From Mixophyes australis (taxonomy: Eukaryota > Chordata > Amphibia > Anura > Limnodynastidae): a DNA stretch of 64,000 nt. The stretch is from the NCBI GenBank assembly GCA_036250195.1, contig JAVHZZ010000001.1:398526117-398590116 (forward strand), given 5' to 3'. How positions within the stretch are numbered: the first letter of the stretch is position 1; each line of letters opens with the position of its first letter. Below the pieces are notes generated by a model, which saw nothing but the letters and a program-made list of their open reading frames with translations, was not told the DNA's origin and made no database searches. Positions 34,754 through 46,739 of this stretch are shown here, in pieces. The position numbers and the translations under genes are program-made.

Positions 34754-37700
34754 AGGGTTTTCCAGATAGAGTATTTTTTCCTGTAAGTGGGAGCACTATA
34801 TTTAAAATGTACAAAATTGCATTCACTGCTGTCTTTCCTGATACTGCCTCCGTCATTCTTCCAAATATCTGAAAATGGTAATAATTTTTTTTTATCTGTG
34901 ACTCAATACTCTTAGTGACACCATATAATTGATACCATATATTTACAAGACGTTATTAAAAATCCCTAACATGATGGATAAAAAAGTGCCAGTAGAATGT
35001 GTATGCCTTAACCTATAGCAACCAATAAGATATTAGCTTTATTAGTCAGACACTATCCTTCACAATGCTCGTATGTGATTGGCTGCCATGTCTTATAGCT
35101 CACTATTGCTCTTTGTACAGTATTGTTAAATAAGCCCCCAAGAGTCAATATACTTGGTTCTCTTCTGTTCCCACTAATTAACTGAGTCACAGGTGTACTA
35201 ACACCAGATATTGACAGAGGTGTCACTGAATGACAAGCTTGAGTGAATTTTAATTCCTCACATCATTGTGTTATACTTGGCTCAAGGTTTACTGTGCTCT
35301 CTTACACAGACATACCATTCAGGGTCCAATATTTTGAAGCACAAGAATTAAACTGCATACAATAATAAGATTCAGATTATTGAAAGACAAACGCTAGTTT
35401 ATGAAATATATACTGAACTATCTGTGCACTTATATTATTTACATTGTCATCATATAATATGCAGCGCTAGGCAGGAATCTGAATAAAATACACTCTGAAT
35501 AAAGTTAAATAATAGTATGGTCCACTTATCAGGTTAGTGGTTGGCAACAGTTCAGGACATATCCAGTGCTGACAACATGTCATGAGATGTCAAGGTCATA
35601 TTATGGTCTTAATGCTCTTCAAACTTCTTTTGCAAATACGTATTATATATAAAATGTATATGCCATATATTTGTACAAGTTTTACCACTGCTGTTTTTGA
35701 ATGTTTTCCCATGTTTCTAATTTCCTGTAATAATATTACACTCATGAGCAAGCCAAACATTTAGATTTGGTTCAGTGGAGCTGAAAGAGCAAGGAACTTG
35801 CCTATTTGAGCTGTGTTTCCTCTTTGCAGTCTGTCACTCAATTCATTTCTATCTAAGCATGGAGGAGATATCATGGTCAACTAACTCTCGTCCTCCATTA
35901 GTTGTATAGATGTGCTTTCAACATAGATATTTTCTTACTAAGGCATCAATAGTAGCATTACAACTGTTTTGTATGTAAAACCCTGCCAGATCATTCTAAG
36001 ATGCTGGTAGATAATATTGCATACATGTATCCCCCTGTTTCATATGCTGCTATAGACTGTGACTATACTGGGGCATAAAGGCTAAACACAGAACAGATTC
36101 ATTTGCCACCTTTTACTCCTCTCCAGAAATCTTAAATGTGAAAATCTCTTTAAAGCAGATATGCGTTTACCTTAAAGGATTATACCATTAATAGATGCAT
36201 GGGCATTTTTGGCTGACCTCAGTACACCCTGTTTAACATGATAGGAATGCAGGCACACTACCACGTATCTGGGAGGAGTATAAATTGGGGTGTTAGTCAT
36301 ACCATGCTAGAGGCCCTATGCATGAGAAAGTCTCTGACCTGGAAATTTGGATGAATGATTAGAAAAACAGCTTCAAAATGAGTTCCAGGTGGGTCCCCAC
36401 TGGAATATTTTACAGATCATAGCTTTTAACTAATTAATAATTGACACCTATACAGGCAAGTCTGACATTGGATATTACATCACATTCTGAACGTCTGAGT
36501 TTATCCATCAGAAATTCATTTAGCTTTTTAAAATCCTTTTTTTGTGCAGGGCAAATTGTCACGCTCAGGTGAGGGGACATCTCATATTTTATGGACTGTT
36601 TAAGTTTTAAAAGCCATTGGTCAACTCATTTCCTTTAATCTTTTATCTTTTATTTTGATTCTGATTTTCTGATTCTTGTAGAAGCATTAAAACATTTGTT
36701 ACAGACAGATAGGTAATGAGCAGTGCATTGTAATCGTTTGTTTATTCCACAATTTGAAAAATCAGTATTTAATCTTACCATTTGGATGAGATATTCTGGT
36801 GCAGTCCTGTTTAGGAGAAAGCTAAACTATTTTACATATTTAACTGACATCTGTTAACTAAGGTTACCTCTATTGAGGGGCTGTAGTGAGGGGAAATTCC
36901 TCACCTGCCAAACTTTTGGCATTACGAATTACTTTTTTTTATATAGGACCAAAGAACTCAGAAGGTCTCTCTGGTTGGGTCAGTTGGTGCTATCCACATT
37001 CTGGTTATAACCTTTCTGGCTTGAAATAGCGATATTCCTGGTCAAATGGATCTTTAAAATTCCAGCAAGGAGGCAATTTCGTAACATCCATTATAATTAG
37101 GACCCCCAGCTCATCATGTAGAAAGCAAACAATTTTTCAGTGGAAAGCAGGAAAACTGTATGATGCTATACAGTATATATGAAATCACTTGTGTCCTACT
37201 TGCACTACAGGATACATAATAGATAAAGCTGTGATAATCTTTCAGGATAGTAAGGGGGACACAGTCTTGGTGGTCTCTGTTGCGTTCTCCTGACCATCAA
37301 TCATCAATTTTCCACCAGGTCTGTTGAACAATGAGATGTATGTCTTAGAATGGACTGAAAGCCCCTTGTGGCCAATGTGTGCCTATTTATAGTTAATGTC
37401 AGGCCCCTAGGTTTTCATTAAAGAAGTATATGTGGGATGGGAGTATGTGCAAACAGACGGTAGAGCAAAATGGAAATTGGACACCAAAGGCCTGCCTGAG
37501 TTGTAAATTTGTATACTGAAAATGGAACAAAGGAGCAGATTTAGTAATTTTGGACAATGGGCAATTGTGGTAGGTTTTGACTTAAGAAACAAAAATTTAT
37601 CAGCTGCCAGATCTTTCTCCATTGAGCAATCTGGTAGCATAAAATTTGACAAAACAGTGAATGATATGCTGATAAGGTGCCACATCTGTCACCCTGTCAC

Positions 37701-37888
37701 ATGTGCTTAGCTTATTAAAGAAATATTTCCTTTTTGCTTGACCATGTAGTATTTCAGACTTTTGTAACAATAACAGTACTATCACCTGGAGGTAAGATGT
37801 AGAACCCCAACAGTAGTTGGGAAACAAATTTATTGTGCAAAAACATAGGGCCTTTCAAACCTAACCACAAAAATGTGTGTATGTGTGC
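34754..37888. other. Mostly unassigned AT-rich DNA
   Basis: A decayed hairpin-MITE-like piece lies at about 34980-35140 (CTATAGCAACCAATAAG to GTTAAATAAGCCCCC). No gene is supported elsewhere. Confidence 0.45.
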
Positions 37889-38086
37889 ATTCTTACTAGG
37901 GATGAGCGGGCTCGGTATTCCCGCCGATCACAAAACTCAGAACGAGGCAAAACGTCATCATCCCGCCGTCGGATCTTGCGAGATCCGGATTCATATTATT
38001 CCCCCGCTTGCCGCAGCCATCTTCACTCGGGCATTGGAGAGGGAAGAGGGAGGGTGTGTTAGTGGTGTCCTCTGTCCTGATCATTA

Positions 38087-38400
38087 GTGGTGCTGTCCTG
38101 TGCTCTGTCCTGCTCAGTCCAGTGGTGGTGTCCTGTGCTTTGTCCTGCTCAGTCCAGTGGTGCTGTCCTGCTCAGTCCAGTGGTGCTGTCCTGTGCTCTG
38201 TCCTGCTCAGTCCAGTGGTGGTGTCCTGTGCTCTGTCCTGCTCAGTACAGTGGTGCTGTCCTGCTCAGTCCAGTGGTGCTGTCCTGTGCTCTGTCCTGCT
38301 CAGTCCAGTGGTGGTGCTGCCATAATTCCAGTGGTGCTGTCCTGTGTCCAGTCCAGTGGTACAGCCATTTAAATCCAGTGGTGCTGTCCTGTGCTGTGCT
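38087..38400. repeat. Minisatellite GTGCTGTCCTGTGCTCTGTC type
   Basis: Units of 20-38 bp combine GTGCTGTCCTG, TGCTCTGTCCTG and CTCAGTCCAGTG. They share the CAGTCCAGTGGT motif with the following array and probably gave rise to it. Confidence 0.9.
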
Positions 38401-39380
38401 GCTGTATAAGTCCACTGATCCTGCCGTATTAGTCCAGTGGTACTGCTATATATGTTCACTGATCCTGCCATATAAGTCCAGTGGTACTGCTGTTTAAGTC
38501 CACTGATCCTGCCGTATAAGTCCAGTGGTACTGCTGTTTAAGTTCACTGATCCTGCCGTATAAGTCCAGTGGTACTGCTGTTTAAGTTCACTGATCCTGC
38601 TGTATAAGTCCAGTGGTACTGCTATATAAGTTCACTGATCCTGCCGTATAAGTCCAGTGGTACTGCTGTTTAAGTCCACTGATCCTGCCGTATTAGTCCA
38701 GTGGTACTGCTATATAAGTTCACTGATCCTGCCGTATAAGTCCAGTGGTACTGCTGTTTAAGTCCACTGATCCTGCCGTATAAGTCCAGTGGTACTGCTG
38801 TTTAAGTTCACTGATCCTGCCGTATAAGTCCAGTGGTACTGCTGTTTAAGTTCACTGATCCTGCTGTATAAGTCCAGTGGTACTGCTATATAAGTTCACT
38901 GATCCTGCCGTATAAGTCCAGTGGTACTGCTGTTTAAGTCCACTGATCCTGCCGTATAAGTCCAGTGGTACTGCTATATAAGTTCACTGATCCTGCCATA
39001 TAAGTCCAGTGGTACTGCTGTTTAAGTCCACTGATCCTGCTGTATAAGTCCAGTGGTACTGCTATATAAGTTCACTGATCCTGCCGTATAAGTCCAGTGG
39101 TACTTCTGTTTAAGTTCACTGGTTCTGCCGTATAAGTCCAGTGGTACTGCTGTTTAAGTCCACTGATCCTGCCGTATAAGTCCAGTGGTACTGCTATATA
39201 AGTTCACTGATCCTGCCGTATAAGTCCAGTGGTACTGCTATATAAGTTCACTGATCCTGCCGTATAAGTCCAGTGGTACTGCTGTTTAAGTCCACTGATC
39301 CTGCCGTATAAGTCCAGTGGTACTGCTATATAAGTTCACTGATCCTGCCGTATAAGTCCAGTGGTACTGCTGTTTAAGTT
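38400..39380. repeat. 22-bp / 44-bp higher-order satellite array
   Basis: Two related 22-mers alternate: AGTCCAGTGGTACTGCTGTTTA and AGTYCACTGATCCTGCCGTATA, giving a 44-bp dimer in about 22 copies. Variation is concentrated at a few sites (GTTT/ATAT, CCGT/TATA, C/T). Confidence 0.95.
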
Positions 39381-39540
39381 CCTGGATTTTAGCAGTTTTT
39401 ATGCTTTTTAAAAAAAAATCAGAACCCAAAACCCAAAACCTTGAGGGGGGTGTTTTGGCAAAACCCATTAGAACCCAAAACCTGAAGGTAATCAGAACCC
39501 AAAACCCGAAAAGTGGCCGGTGCACATCCCTAATTCTTAC

Positions 39541-40795
39541 ATATCTATTTTACATGTTTAAGTACCCTCATCTGCCACCCACCAATGAGTAACAAGCACC
39601 AGTGCTATAACCTGGCCCGTTACAGTGAAAGCAAGGAGTAGTTCCACAAACACCAGCACGACTAAGCTGTCAATGACTTTCAAGAGTTGCTGGAACAAAT
39701 TGTGTTGAACAGGATGGGGCTGGTTCATATTCTGTCATGGGGACCCTAAACTCACTGGCCCTCTGGTTTATATGGATTTCAGCAATAACAATAATAATAA
39801 AAAGGCCTCACAGTGGGAAGTGCCAATACACTTTTGATGGTTAAATGGTGCAGTACAGATGGCAAGCAGCTATAGCTTGTAGACATATTTATTCAATGAA
39901 ACAGTCATTGTTATCACTACCATGTACTGGATCCATACAACTTTTACCATCTTTAATATGACCTTGCAACCAACAACATGAAGGAGAAACAAAATCATAT
40001 ATTACAGGACAGCAGTTTGAAATAAAATCATACATTAATTGTAATTCAAAGCTACATATTTAGTGGACTGTAAATGTGGTAACGGGTACATTGGCTGAAG
40101 TACTCATCCTCTAAAAATTAGATTTATGGAACATAGAAGAAATGTGATAAATAAAAATCATACCATTCCACATTATTGTATGGAGCAACATAACGGTGAC
40201 CCATTGGGTCTAAGTTTAAGAGGAATAGAGTTTATAGCACCCTCAGCAAGAAGGGGAGGCAGATATACCAGATTATATATATGAGTGAAACTTATGGATC
40301 AACACTTTGGGAGCCCTACACCCAGAAGGTTTAAAAAAGAAAATTGAGTTAGATTTTAATTAGGAAAAAAATTATACATTTAATATATAAAATCTTCTGA
40401 GTAAGGATTGTAATTGTGATCTATGAGTGTTATGGACTTTCAATCTAGTTCTTTTCTCCTTTTTGTGAATAACTTTTAAAAATTAGAAAATACAACATCT
40501 AAGCTTGAGTAGTTAAGTATGTGAGCTTTCAAATAAAGGTCCAGGACATGAATACAGACTCAGCTGCTATGATTTTGTTTACATAATGTGCACGTTAAAG
40601 TATTTTGATTTAATTGCACCTTTGCTGTCTGAAGAAAAAATATTTAAGCTTTTTGCTTTTCAAACTAACAAGTAGAGTTTGAATCCTTAAGAGGGTGTAT
40701 AAAGTATTTTTGTTTTCTAAATTATACTCTTATTAAATTATTTGATTAAAAATATGTCAACATTTATAATGTTTTGTATAGACTACAAATAGGGT
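39541..40795. other. Unassigned AT-rich DNA
   Basis: Only a short AATAAT run near 39785 is notable. Confidence 0.5.
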
Positions 40796-41760
40796 ATTTA
40801 CACTTTATGGACAAAAGAATTTGGCCACACATGTTAATTATTGAATTGAAGTGTTTCAATCAGACCCGTTGCCAGAGGTGTATAAAATCAAGCACCTAGC
40901 CATGCAGACTCCATTTGCAAACATTTGAGATACAAAATGGGTCGTTCTGAAGAGCTCAGTGACTTCAAGCGTTGTGATAGGATGCCACCTTTGCATCCTA
41001 TCACAGTATCCTGCTGGATATTCCATGGTCAACTGTAAGTAATATTTTTAGAAAGTGGAAGCTTTTAGGAACAACAGCAACTCAGCCACGAAACGGAATA
41101 AAATGTAAAAATCACAGAGTGGGCTGCTAAGGCGCATGGAGTGTTAAAGCCGTCAATGTTCTGCTGATTCCATAGCTTAAGAGTTCTGAGCTTTTACTGG
41201 CATTAATGTAAGCACAAAAACTGTGCGTCGAGAGCTTAATGGAATGGGTTTCCATGGCTGAGCAGCTGGATGAAAGCCTCACTTCACCAAGGCCAAGTGG
41301 CAGTAAGAAAGTCATTGCAAAGATGACAAAATAATAAAATAAGGCTTGCCTAAGCCATGAAGCAGTGTCCGTACTGAAGATTAGTAGAAGGTCTTGAGTA
41401 CTGATCAGTCAAAATGTTAAATCTTCGGTTCATCACGCAAGGTTTTTGTACTCTGTCTAGTAGGCAAATGGATTGTTCCTCAGTGTGTGACACCAGCTGT
41501 CAAACATGGAAGAGGAAGCGTGATGGTCTGGGGCTCTGTTGCTAGATCTACAGACAATGACTTTTACAGAGGTACTAGCAACCAAAAGTGTTATCACAGC
41601 ATCTTATAGCACCATGAAATCCCCTTTGGTTTATGCATAGTTGGTCAGGGTTCATCATACAGCAAGATCAAGACCCAAAACATACCTCTAGGCTTTAATT
41701 AAATTAATGTGGAAAAAACACTTTAGGCCACTCTATAATATGTATGGCAGTTTGTAATTT
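40796..41760 (+). mobile_element. Tc1-like transposon relic
   Basis: The left end ACACTTTATGGACAAAAGAA resembles the inverted-repeat tip of vertebrate Tc1-like elements ending in 'tatggacaaaagtattgg'. It is followed by a broken transposase. The right inverted repeat is not recognisable, so the right border is approximate. Confidence 0.7.
40937..41700 (+). pseudogene. Tc1/mariner transposase relic
   Basis: ATG 40937 opens MGRSEELSDFKR, a typical N-terminal helix-turn-helix start in Tc1 transposases. Near 41515 the frame reads RDGLG and, shifted, GSVMVWGS. Near 41660 it reads QDQDPKHTS, matching the 'QHDNDPKHTS' catalytic-domain motif. The enzyme would cut and paste the element at TA sites. 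Numerous stops and shifts inactivate it. Confidence 0.7.
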
Positions 41761-41810
41761 ATATATGGAGATTCCACTATTCCTCATTGACTAGAAAGAA
41801 CTATGACGAG

Positions 41811-41864
41811 TTTCAACCTCAAGGGTCTTTTTCATTGCCTTGAAAAAGACCCTTGAGGTTGAAA
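41811..41864. repeat. Perfect foldback, 23-nt arms
   Basis: The left arm 41811-41833 starts TTTCAACCTCAAGGG. The right arm 41842-41864 is its exact complement, with an 8-nt loop. The right arm runs into GAAACGCGTCAG, a motif shared with the TIR element at 2456-3163. Confidence 0.85.
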
Positions 41865-42052
41865 CGCGTCAGTTAGAGCCTCTCTAGACCAAAGACTGTC
41901 ACCCCGCTGACCCTGCACTACAGCTGCTTCTTGGGCTCTTAAAAGCAACCGCTTAATGCAAATCAGACCTGAAAGTTCTGATAGGCATTCAGATAACCCA
42001 AATGTGATTTTGCTAGTGTATGTTTAATATCTTTTGTGATATGCTTATGCAA

Positions 42053-42745
42053 TGTCAGGCGCGGCTCGGCGGCCGCCCGCCCGTCTGCATAGCACGTCTG
42101 GTTGCCTAGCAACCAGACGCGTCACTTCCCCTTCCGCCGGCCGGCCAGCTACGGACTTGGAAGCGTTCCCGTTGCTATGCAACGGGACGCTGCATGAAGA
42201 TAGCGCTACGGCACTAAGGAATGACTAGCGCTACGGCGCTGGAGTATGACAGCACTACTAGTGCTGAGGGCATTGGCTAGCAGCACTATTTAAGCCTCTC
42301 TGACCCCACTTCCTGTGCCAGAGTTTCAGGTCCTTTCCGGTCCTCCAGCGTTCCAGTGTTCCTGTGATTATCTGTGTCCTGACCCTTTCCTTCCTCCAGT
42401 TTATTGCCGTTTGCCTGTGACCATTGTGACCCAGATTGCCTTTACTACCCTTTTGGATCTCCCTTTTGTACCTCGCTGTCAGAACGTTATCGACCCGGCT
42501 TGACTCACTACCCCTTCGGATTCTCCTTGTGTACCTGCATTGCCCGCACCGTTGCCGACCCGTCCTGTCTGACATTCCTCATGCTTCGCTATCTGACTCG
42601 TGGAAGGACCGCGACCTGCGTGTTTCCTGCAGCTAAGCCCATACCTCCTTGCGGGGGTCCCTGGTGAACACCAGGGGCACGTTAGACTCCGCACCTTCCT
42701 CCGTGTAGTGCCAACGATAGCAGGTACGCTATACTAGTCGTGACA
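42053..42745 (+). repeat. Gypsy 5' LTR
   Basis: Starts TGTCAGGCGCGGCTCGG and ends ACTAGTCGTGACA. It is CpG-rich at the start. A CACTATTTAAGCC box near 42285 is the likely TATA region. Confidence 0.95.
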
Positions 42746-42758
42746 GTAAACTCTGGCG

Positions 42759-43703
42759 ATGTCTACCGAAGGAACTGGTGAACCCTCAGCCCGAGACATT
42801 CTTATCCATTTGGCTCAGCGAGTAGAACAGCAAGAAGTAGCCCAAGCACATCTCCTACAATGTGTCCAAGGTATCGCTACACGCTTTGATGCTTTACAAG
42901 GCTCTCTGCCTGCTACTCCAGCCATTACCACCTCCTCAGTGGCGTCCTCTAGTGTGGTTACTGTATCCACTGCAACTTCTGGCATGCGTATCCCCACGCC
43001 TGAAAAATACGATGGAGATCCCAAGAAATGCAGGGGTTTCTTGAACCAGTGCTCCATCCAGTTCGAGTGCAATGCAGGAGCATTTCCTTCAGAGCGTACG
43101 AAGGTGGCGTTCATGATCTCCCTCCTGAGTGGTCAAGCACTAGCCTGGGCTTCACCTTTGTGGGAGAATGGAGACCCTCTTCTTAATAACTCCGGCTCCT
43201 TTATTGAAGCTTTCAGGAGAGTCTTCGATGACCCTGGGAGAGTAGCCTCTGCTGCCACCAGCTTGCTGAACCTGCGTCAAGGCAACTTATCTGTCGGGCA
43301 ATATGCCATCCAGTTCCAGACCTTAGCGTCAGAGCTGAAATGGAACAACGAGGCGCTGGTCGCAACTTTTTGGCAAGGTCTAATCGACCGTATTAAGGAC
43401 GAACTAATTTCTCGGGATCTTCCCTCTAATCTTGATACCCTAATTGAGCTATGTATTAAAGTTGACCTACGTTATACAGAACGCACCCAGGAACGTCCTG
43501 TCTCTAAGCGGGTGGTTTCTCGTCTGGCTCCTCAATTTCAAAACCCAGTTTTGCCTATGGATGAACCCATGCAAGTAGGACGTTCCCATTTATCCCCAGA
43601 AGAAAAAGAGAGGCGCTTCAGGCAGCGTCTCTGCCTTTACTGTGGCGATTCCGGACATGTTCTCAAGGTCTGTCCTAAGAGACCGGGAAACCCGTCCTCC
43701 TAA
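42759..43703 (+). CDS. gag: Gypsy Gag
   Basis: An uninterrupted 314-codon frame starts 14 bp after the LTR with MSTEGTGEPSARD. The central part (about residues 75-230) has the retrotransposon Gag fold signature, including 'YDGDPKKCRGFLNQC' and 'FRRVFDDPGR'. One C-X2-C-X4-H-X4-C zinc knuckle (C292, C295, H300, C305) lies near the C-terminus. Gag packages element RNA into particles. It is the only intact gene of this element. Pol follows in the -1 frame relative to gag. Confidence 0.9.
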   Translation: MSTEGTGEPSARDILIHLAQRVEQQEVAQAHLLQCVQGIATRFDALQGSLPATPAITTSSVASSSVVTVSTATSGMRIPTPEKYDGDPKKCRGFLNQCSIQFECNAGAFPSERTKVAFMISLLSGQALAWASPLWENGDPLLNNSGSFIEAFRRVFDDPGRVASAATSLLNLRQGNLSVGQYAIQFQTLASELKWNNEALVATFWQGLIDRIKDELISRDLPSNLDTLIELCIKVDLRYTERTQERPVSKRVVSRLAPQFQNPVLPMDEPMQVGRSHLSPEEKERRFRQRLCLYCGDSGHVLKVCPKRPGNPSS

Positions 43704-43723
43704 ACGGTAGCAGGGAGGCCGGT

Positions 43724-46700
43724 TTAGGAGTATCCACAGTTGCTCCCTACTAAAAAAACACCCCTGAGCTTCTTATGGCAGTCACCCTGAGCACCCCTAG
43801 AGGTCCCTTCTCCACCACGGCCTTTGTGGATTTCGGCTCCTCCGGGAACTTCATTTCGGCCACTCTCTCGTTGCTGGGCTTCAAATTCCAACTCTCCCCT
43901 TGCCTCAATCACTATCATTAACATCAGTGGATGGGAACCATGTCAGCAGTGGCTCCATCTCCTTCATCACCTCACCTATTCGGTTAATGGTAGGAGCCCT
44001 CCATAGCGAGATGATTCAGTTATTGGTGTTGCCAAAATCCATCAATCCCATTATCTTGGGGCTTCCATGGCTACGAAGACACTCTCCGCAGATGGATTGG
44101 GATCGAGCTCAGGTTACCTGTTGGGGTACAGGATGTCATCATAGATGTCTACCTAGTGTTCTGCCTCCCGGTTCCCAAGTTGTTGCTCAGTCCACGGTTA
44201 CGGAACCTAGCCTTCCAGCTGCATACGCCGACTTTCAAGATGTATTCAGTAAAACTGAGGCCGAGTTATTACCTCCCCATCGGCCCTGGGATTGCTCCAT
44301 CACCTTACTTCCCGATCAACCTATACCCAAGGGGCGAACTTATCCCCTTGTCTCGCCCAGAGACCTTGGCAATGTCTCAATATATCAAGGAGAATCTGGA
44401 ACGTGGTTTTATTCGCAAGTCTACCTCTCCTGCTGGGGCTGGATTCTTCTTTGTCAAGAAAAAAGATGGGTCTCTGCGCCCATGCATTGACTATAGACCC
44501 CTGAATCGTATTACCATCAAGAATCGGTACCCGTTACCTCTTATCTCCGATCTATTTGACAGGATCAGCGGGGCTCAAGTGTTTACCAAATTAGATCTAC
44601 GAGGGGCCTACAACCTCATTCGTATAAAGAAGGGTGACGAGTGGAAGACCGCCTTCAATACGAGGGATGGTCATTTCGAATACCTGGTAATGCCCTTCGG
44701 TCTTTGCAATGCCCCTGCCATCTTCCAGAGTTTCGTTAATGACATCTTTCAAGACCTGTTGTATACCTCCGTAGTCGTTTATCTAGACGACATTCTAGTG
44801 TTTTCTAAAGAATTGAGTTCTCATCAAGAACAAGTGAGGGAGGTCTTACGAAGACTGCGCAAATATCATCTCTATTGCAAATTGGAAAAATGTGTTTTTG
44901 AAGTTCTCCAAGTGTCCTTCCTTGGGTTTATTGTGTCTGGCTCTCGGTTACAGATGGATCCCACCAAGGTGTCGTCCATCTTGAATTGGCCTCAACCGCA
45001 GGGTCTTAAAAGTATCCAAAGATTCATTGGATTCGCCAATTATTATCGACAGTTCATCCAAGACTTCTCCTCCATTATTGCTCCAATTACAGCATTAACT
45101 AGGAGATCTGCCAATCCTAAGATATGGTCTCCAGAAGCTGTTTCTGCCTTTACTACTCTGAAGAAAGCCTTTTCCTCAGCCTCTGTTCTCTCTCAGCCGG
45201 ATCAACAGCGACCTTTCTTTGTGGAAGTAGACGCCTCTTCAATAGGCATTGGAGCCGTGTTATTCCAAAAGACACCTTCAGGTACCCATTCTCCATGCGG
45301 GTTCTTCTCCAGACGATTTCTTCCCAACGAGATTAATTATGGAATCGGAGACAAGGAGCTTCTCGCTATTAAAGCAGCTTTGGAGGAATGGTGACACTTA
45401 TTAGAGGGAGCCTTATTTCCGGTTACCATCTTTACAGATCACCGAAATTTGACATTCATTCGTGAAGCTCGCTGTTTGAATCCTCGGCAGGCCCGCTGGG
45501 CATCATTCTTTGCCCGCTTCAATATGATTCTTACCTTCTGTCCAGGTGCTAAAAATGGGCGGGCAGACGCCCTATCTCGTACGTTTGATGATACAGACCG
45601 CCTGAATCCATCGATTCCTCATTGCATCATTGACCCTTCTAACATCGTTGCTATTACCAATACGGTGAAGGATGCTCCGCCCACAGGACGATCATTTGTG
45701 GAACCACAATTACGTCTCAAGGTATTGCGTTGGGCCCATTCGTCCTGTATCGCAGGTCACGCTGGCATAAAGAAGACCACATTCCTTCTCTGTCGTCGTT
45801 TCTGGTGGCCTACCATACGTGCTGATATACAGGACTTTATTGCAGCATGTACCATTTGTGCTCAACACAAAACTTCCAGGAAGGTTCCTGCTGGTTTGCT
45901 CCAACCCCTGCCTATGCCTGATGCTCCCTGGGAGAGCATAGCCATGGATTTTATTACTGACCTTCCCTGCAGTTCTGGATTTAATACCATCTGGGTTGTC
46001 ATTGACCGATTTTCTAAAATGGTGCACTTCATTCCTCTCTCAGGTCTACCTTCGGCCAGTCACTTAGCCGACACATTTATCAAGGAGATCTTCAGACTTC
46101 ATGGTTGCCCTAAGGAAATTATCTCTGACAGGGGAGTGCAATTCATCTCCCGATTCTGGAGGGCCTTCTGTAAAAAACTGGGTACGGAGTTAAAATTCTC
46201 ATCGGGATATCACCCCCAGACTAATGGTCAGACCGAGCGGATCAACCAGGATTTAGAGACTTTTCTTCGTTGCTTTACCGCTGATAATCAAAGCAGATGG
46301 TCACAATTCCTTCCCTGGGCAGAATTCTCACACAATCACCATGTCCATGAATCTACCGGGTTTTCTCCATTCTTTATTGTGAATGGGATGCATCCTATTA
46401 TCCCAGATCCGTTTCCAAATTCTTCCTCCTCAGTTCCGGCGGTGGACTCACTCTATCGAGAATTCTCTCTCATTTGGGCCACAACCAAAGCAGCTCTGCA
46501 AAAAGCATCACAGCACCATAAGACCTTTGCAGATCGCCACCGAAGAGCTACTCCTCTATTGAAGGTAGGGGATCAAGTATGGCTTTCCACTAAAGATTTA
46601 AAACTCAAAGTACCATCTATGAAAATGGCTCCACGTTTTATTGGTCCTTACATCATCTCACAAGTTATTAATCCTGTGTGTGTAAAGCTAAAGCTACCTG

Positions 46701-46739
46701 CTTCTTTACGATGCCATAATACTTTTCATGTTTCCCTAC
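43724..46739 (+). pseudogene. pol: Gypsy Pol, 5' part (protease-RT-RNase H-integrase)
   Basis: The protease site reads VDFGSSGNF (codon for D at 43826) where D-S/T-G is expected. A 1-nt frame change near 43896-43900 and a compensating one near 44345 follow. From about 44350 RT is well kept, with YLDDILVF near 44780 and the upstream KKDGSLRPCIDYR. RNase H starts FVEVDAS near 45220. An in-frame TGA at 45392-45394 cuts it. Integrase then shows H97, H104, C134, C137 and D167, D227, E263 (numbered from 45449; DD35E), plus a GPY motif. The frame ends at the provirus insertion after 46739. Confidence 0.9.

Larger units (their letters stand above)
37897..39532. mobile_element. Non-autonomous hAT with satellite core (hAT-4)
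   Basis: It starts TAGGGATGAGCGGGCTCGG and ends GCCGGTGCACATCCCTA, so the tips TAGGGATG and CATCCCTA are inverted. A perfect 8-bp duplication ATTCTTAC flanks it (37889-37896 and 39533-39540). The left end is followed by ~170 bp of unique GC-richer sequence, the right by AACCCAAAACC-type repeats. The middle ~1.3 kb is satellite DNA. No transposase. Confidence 0.93.

Noticed and set aside
38008..38497. Cysteine/valine-rich frames on both strands
   Set aside because: By-products of the CTGTCCTG-type array in hAT-4.
38400..39380. CRISPR-like regular repeats
   Set aside because: There are no unique spacers; both 22-mers are repeats of each other, and the context is a eukaryotic hAT element.
42258..42694. 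Open frames on both strands in the gypsy LTR, repeated at 57058-57494
   Set aside because: They recur because the LTR is repeated; no domain is visible and both strands are open, as in GC-rich LTRs.
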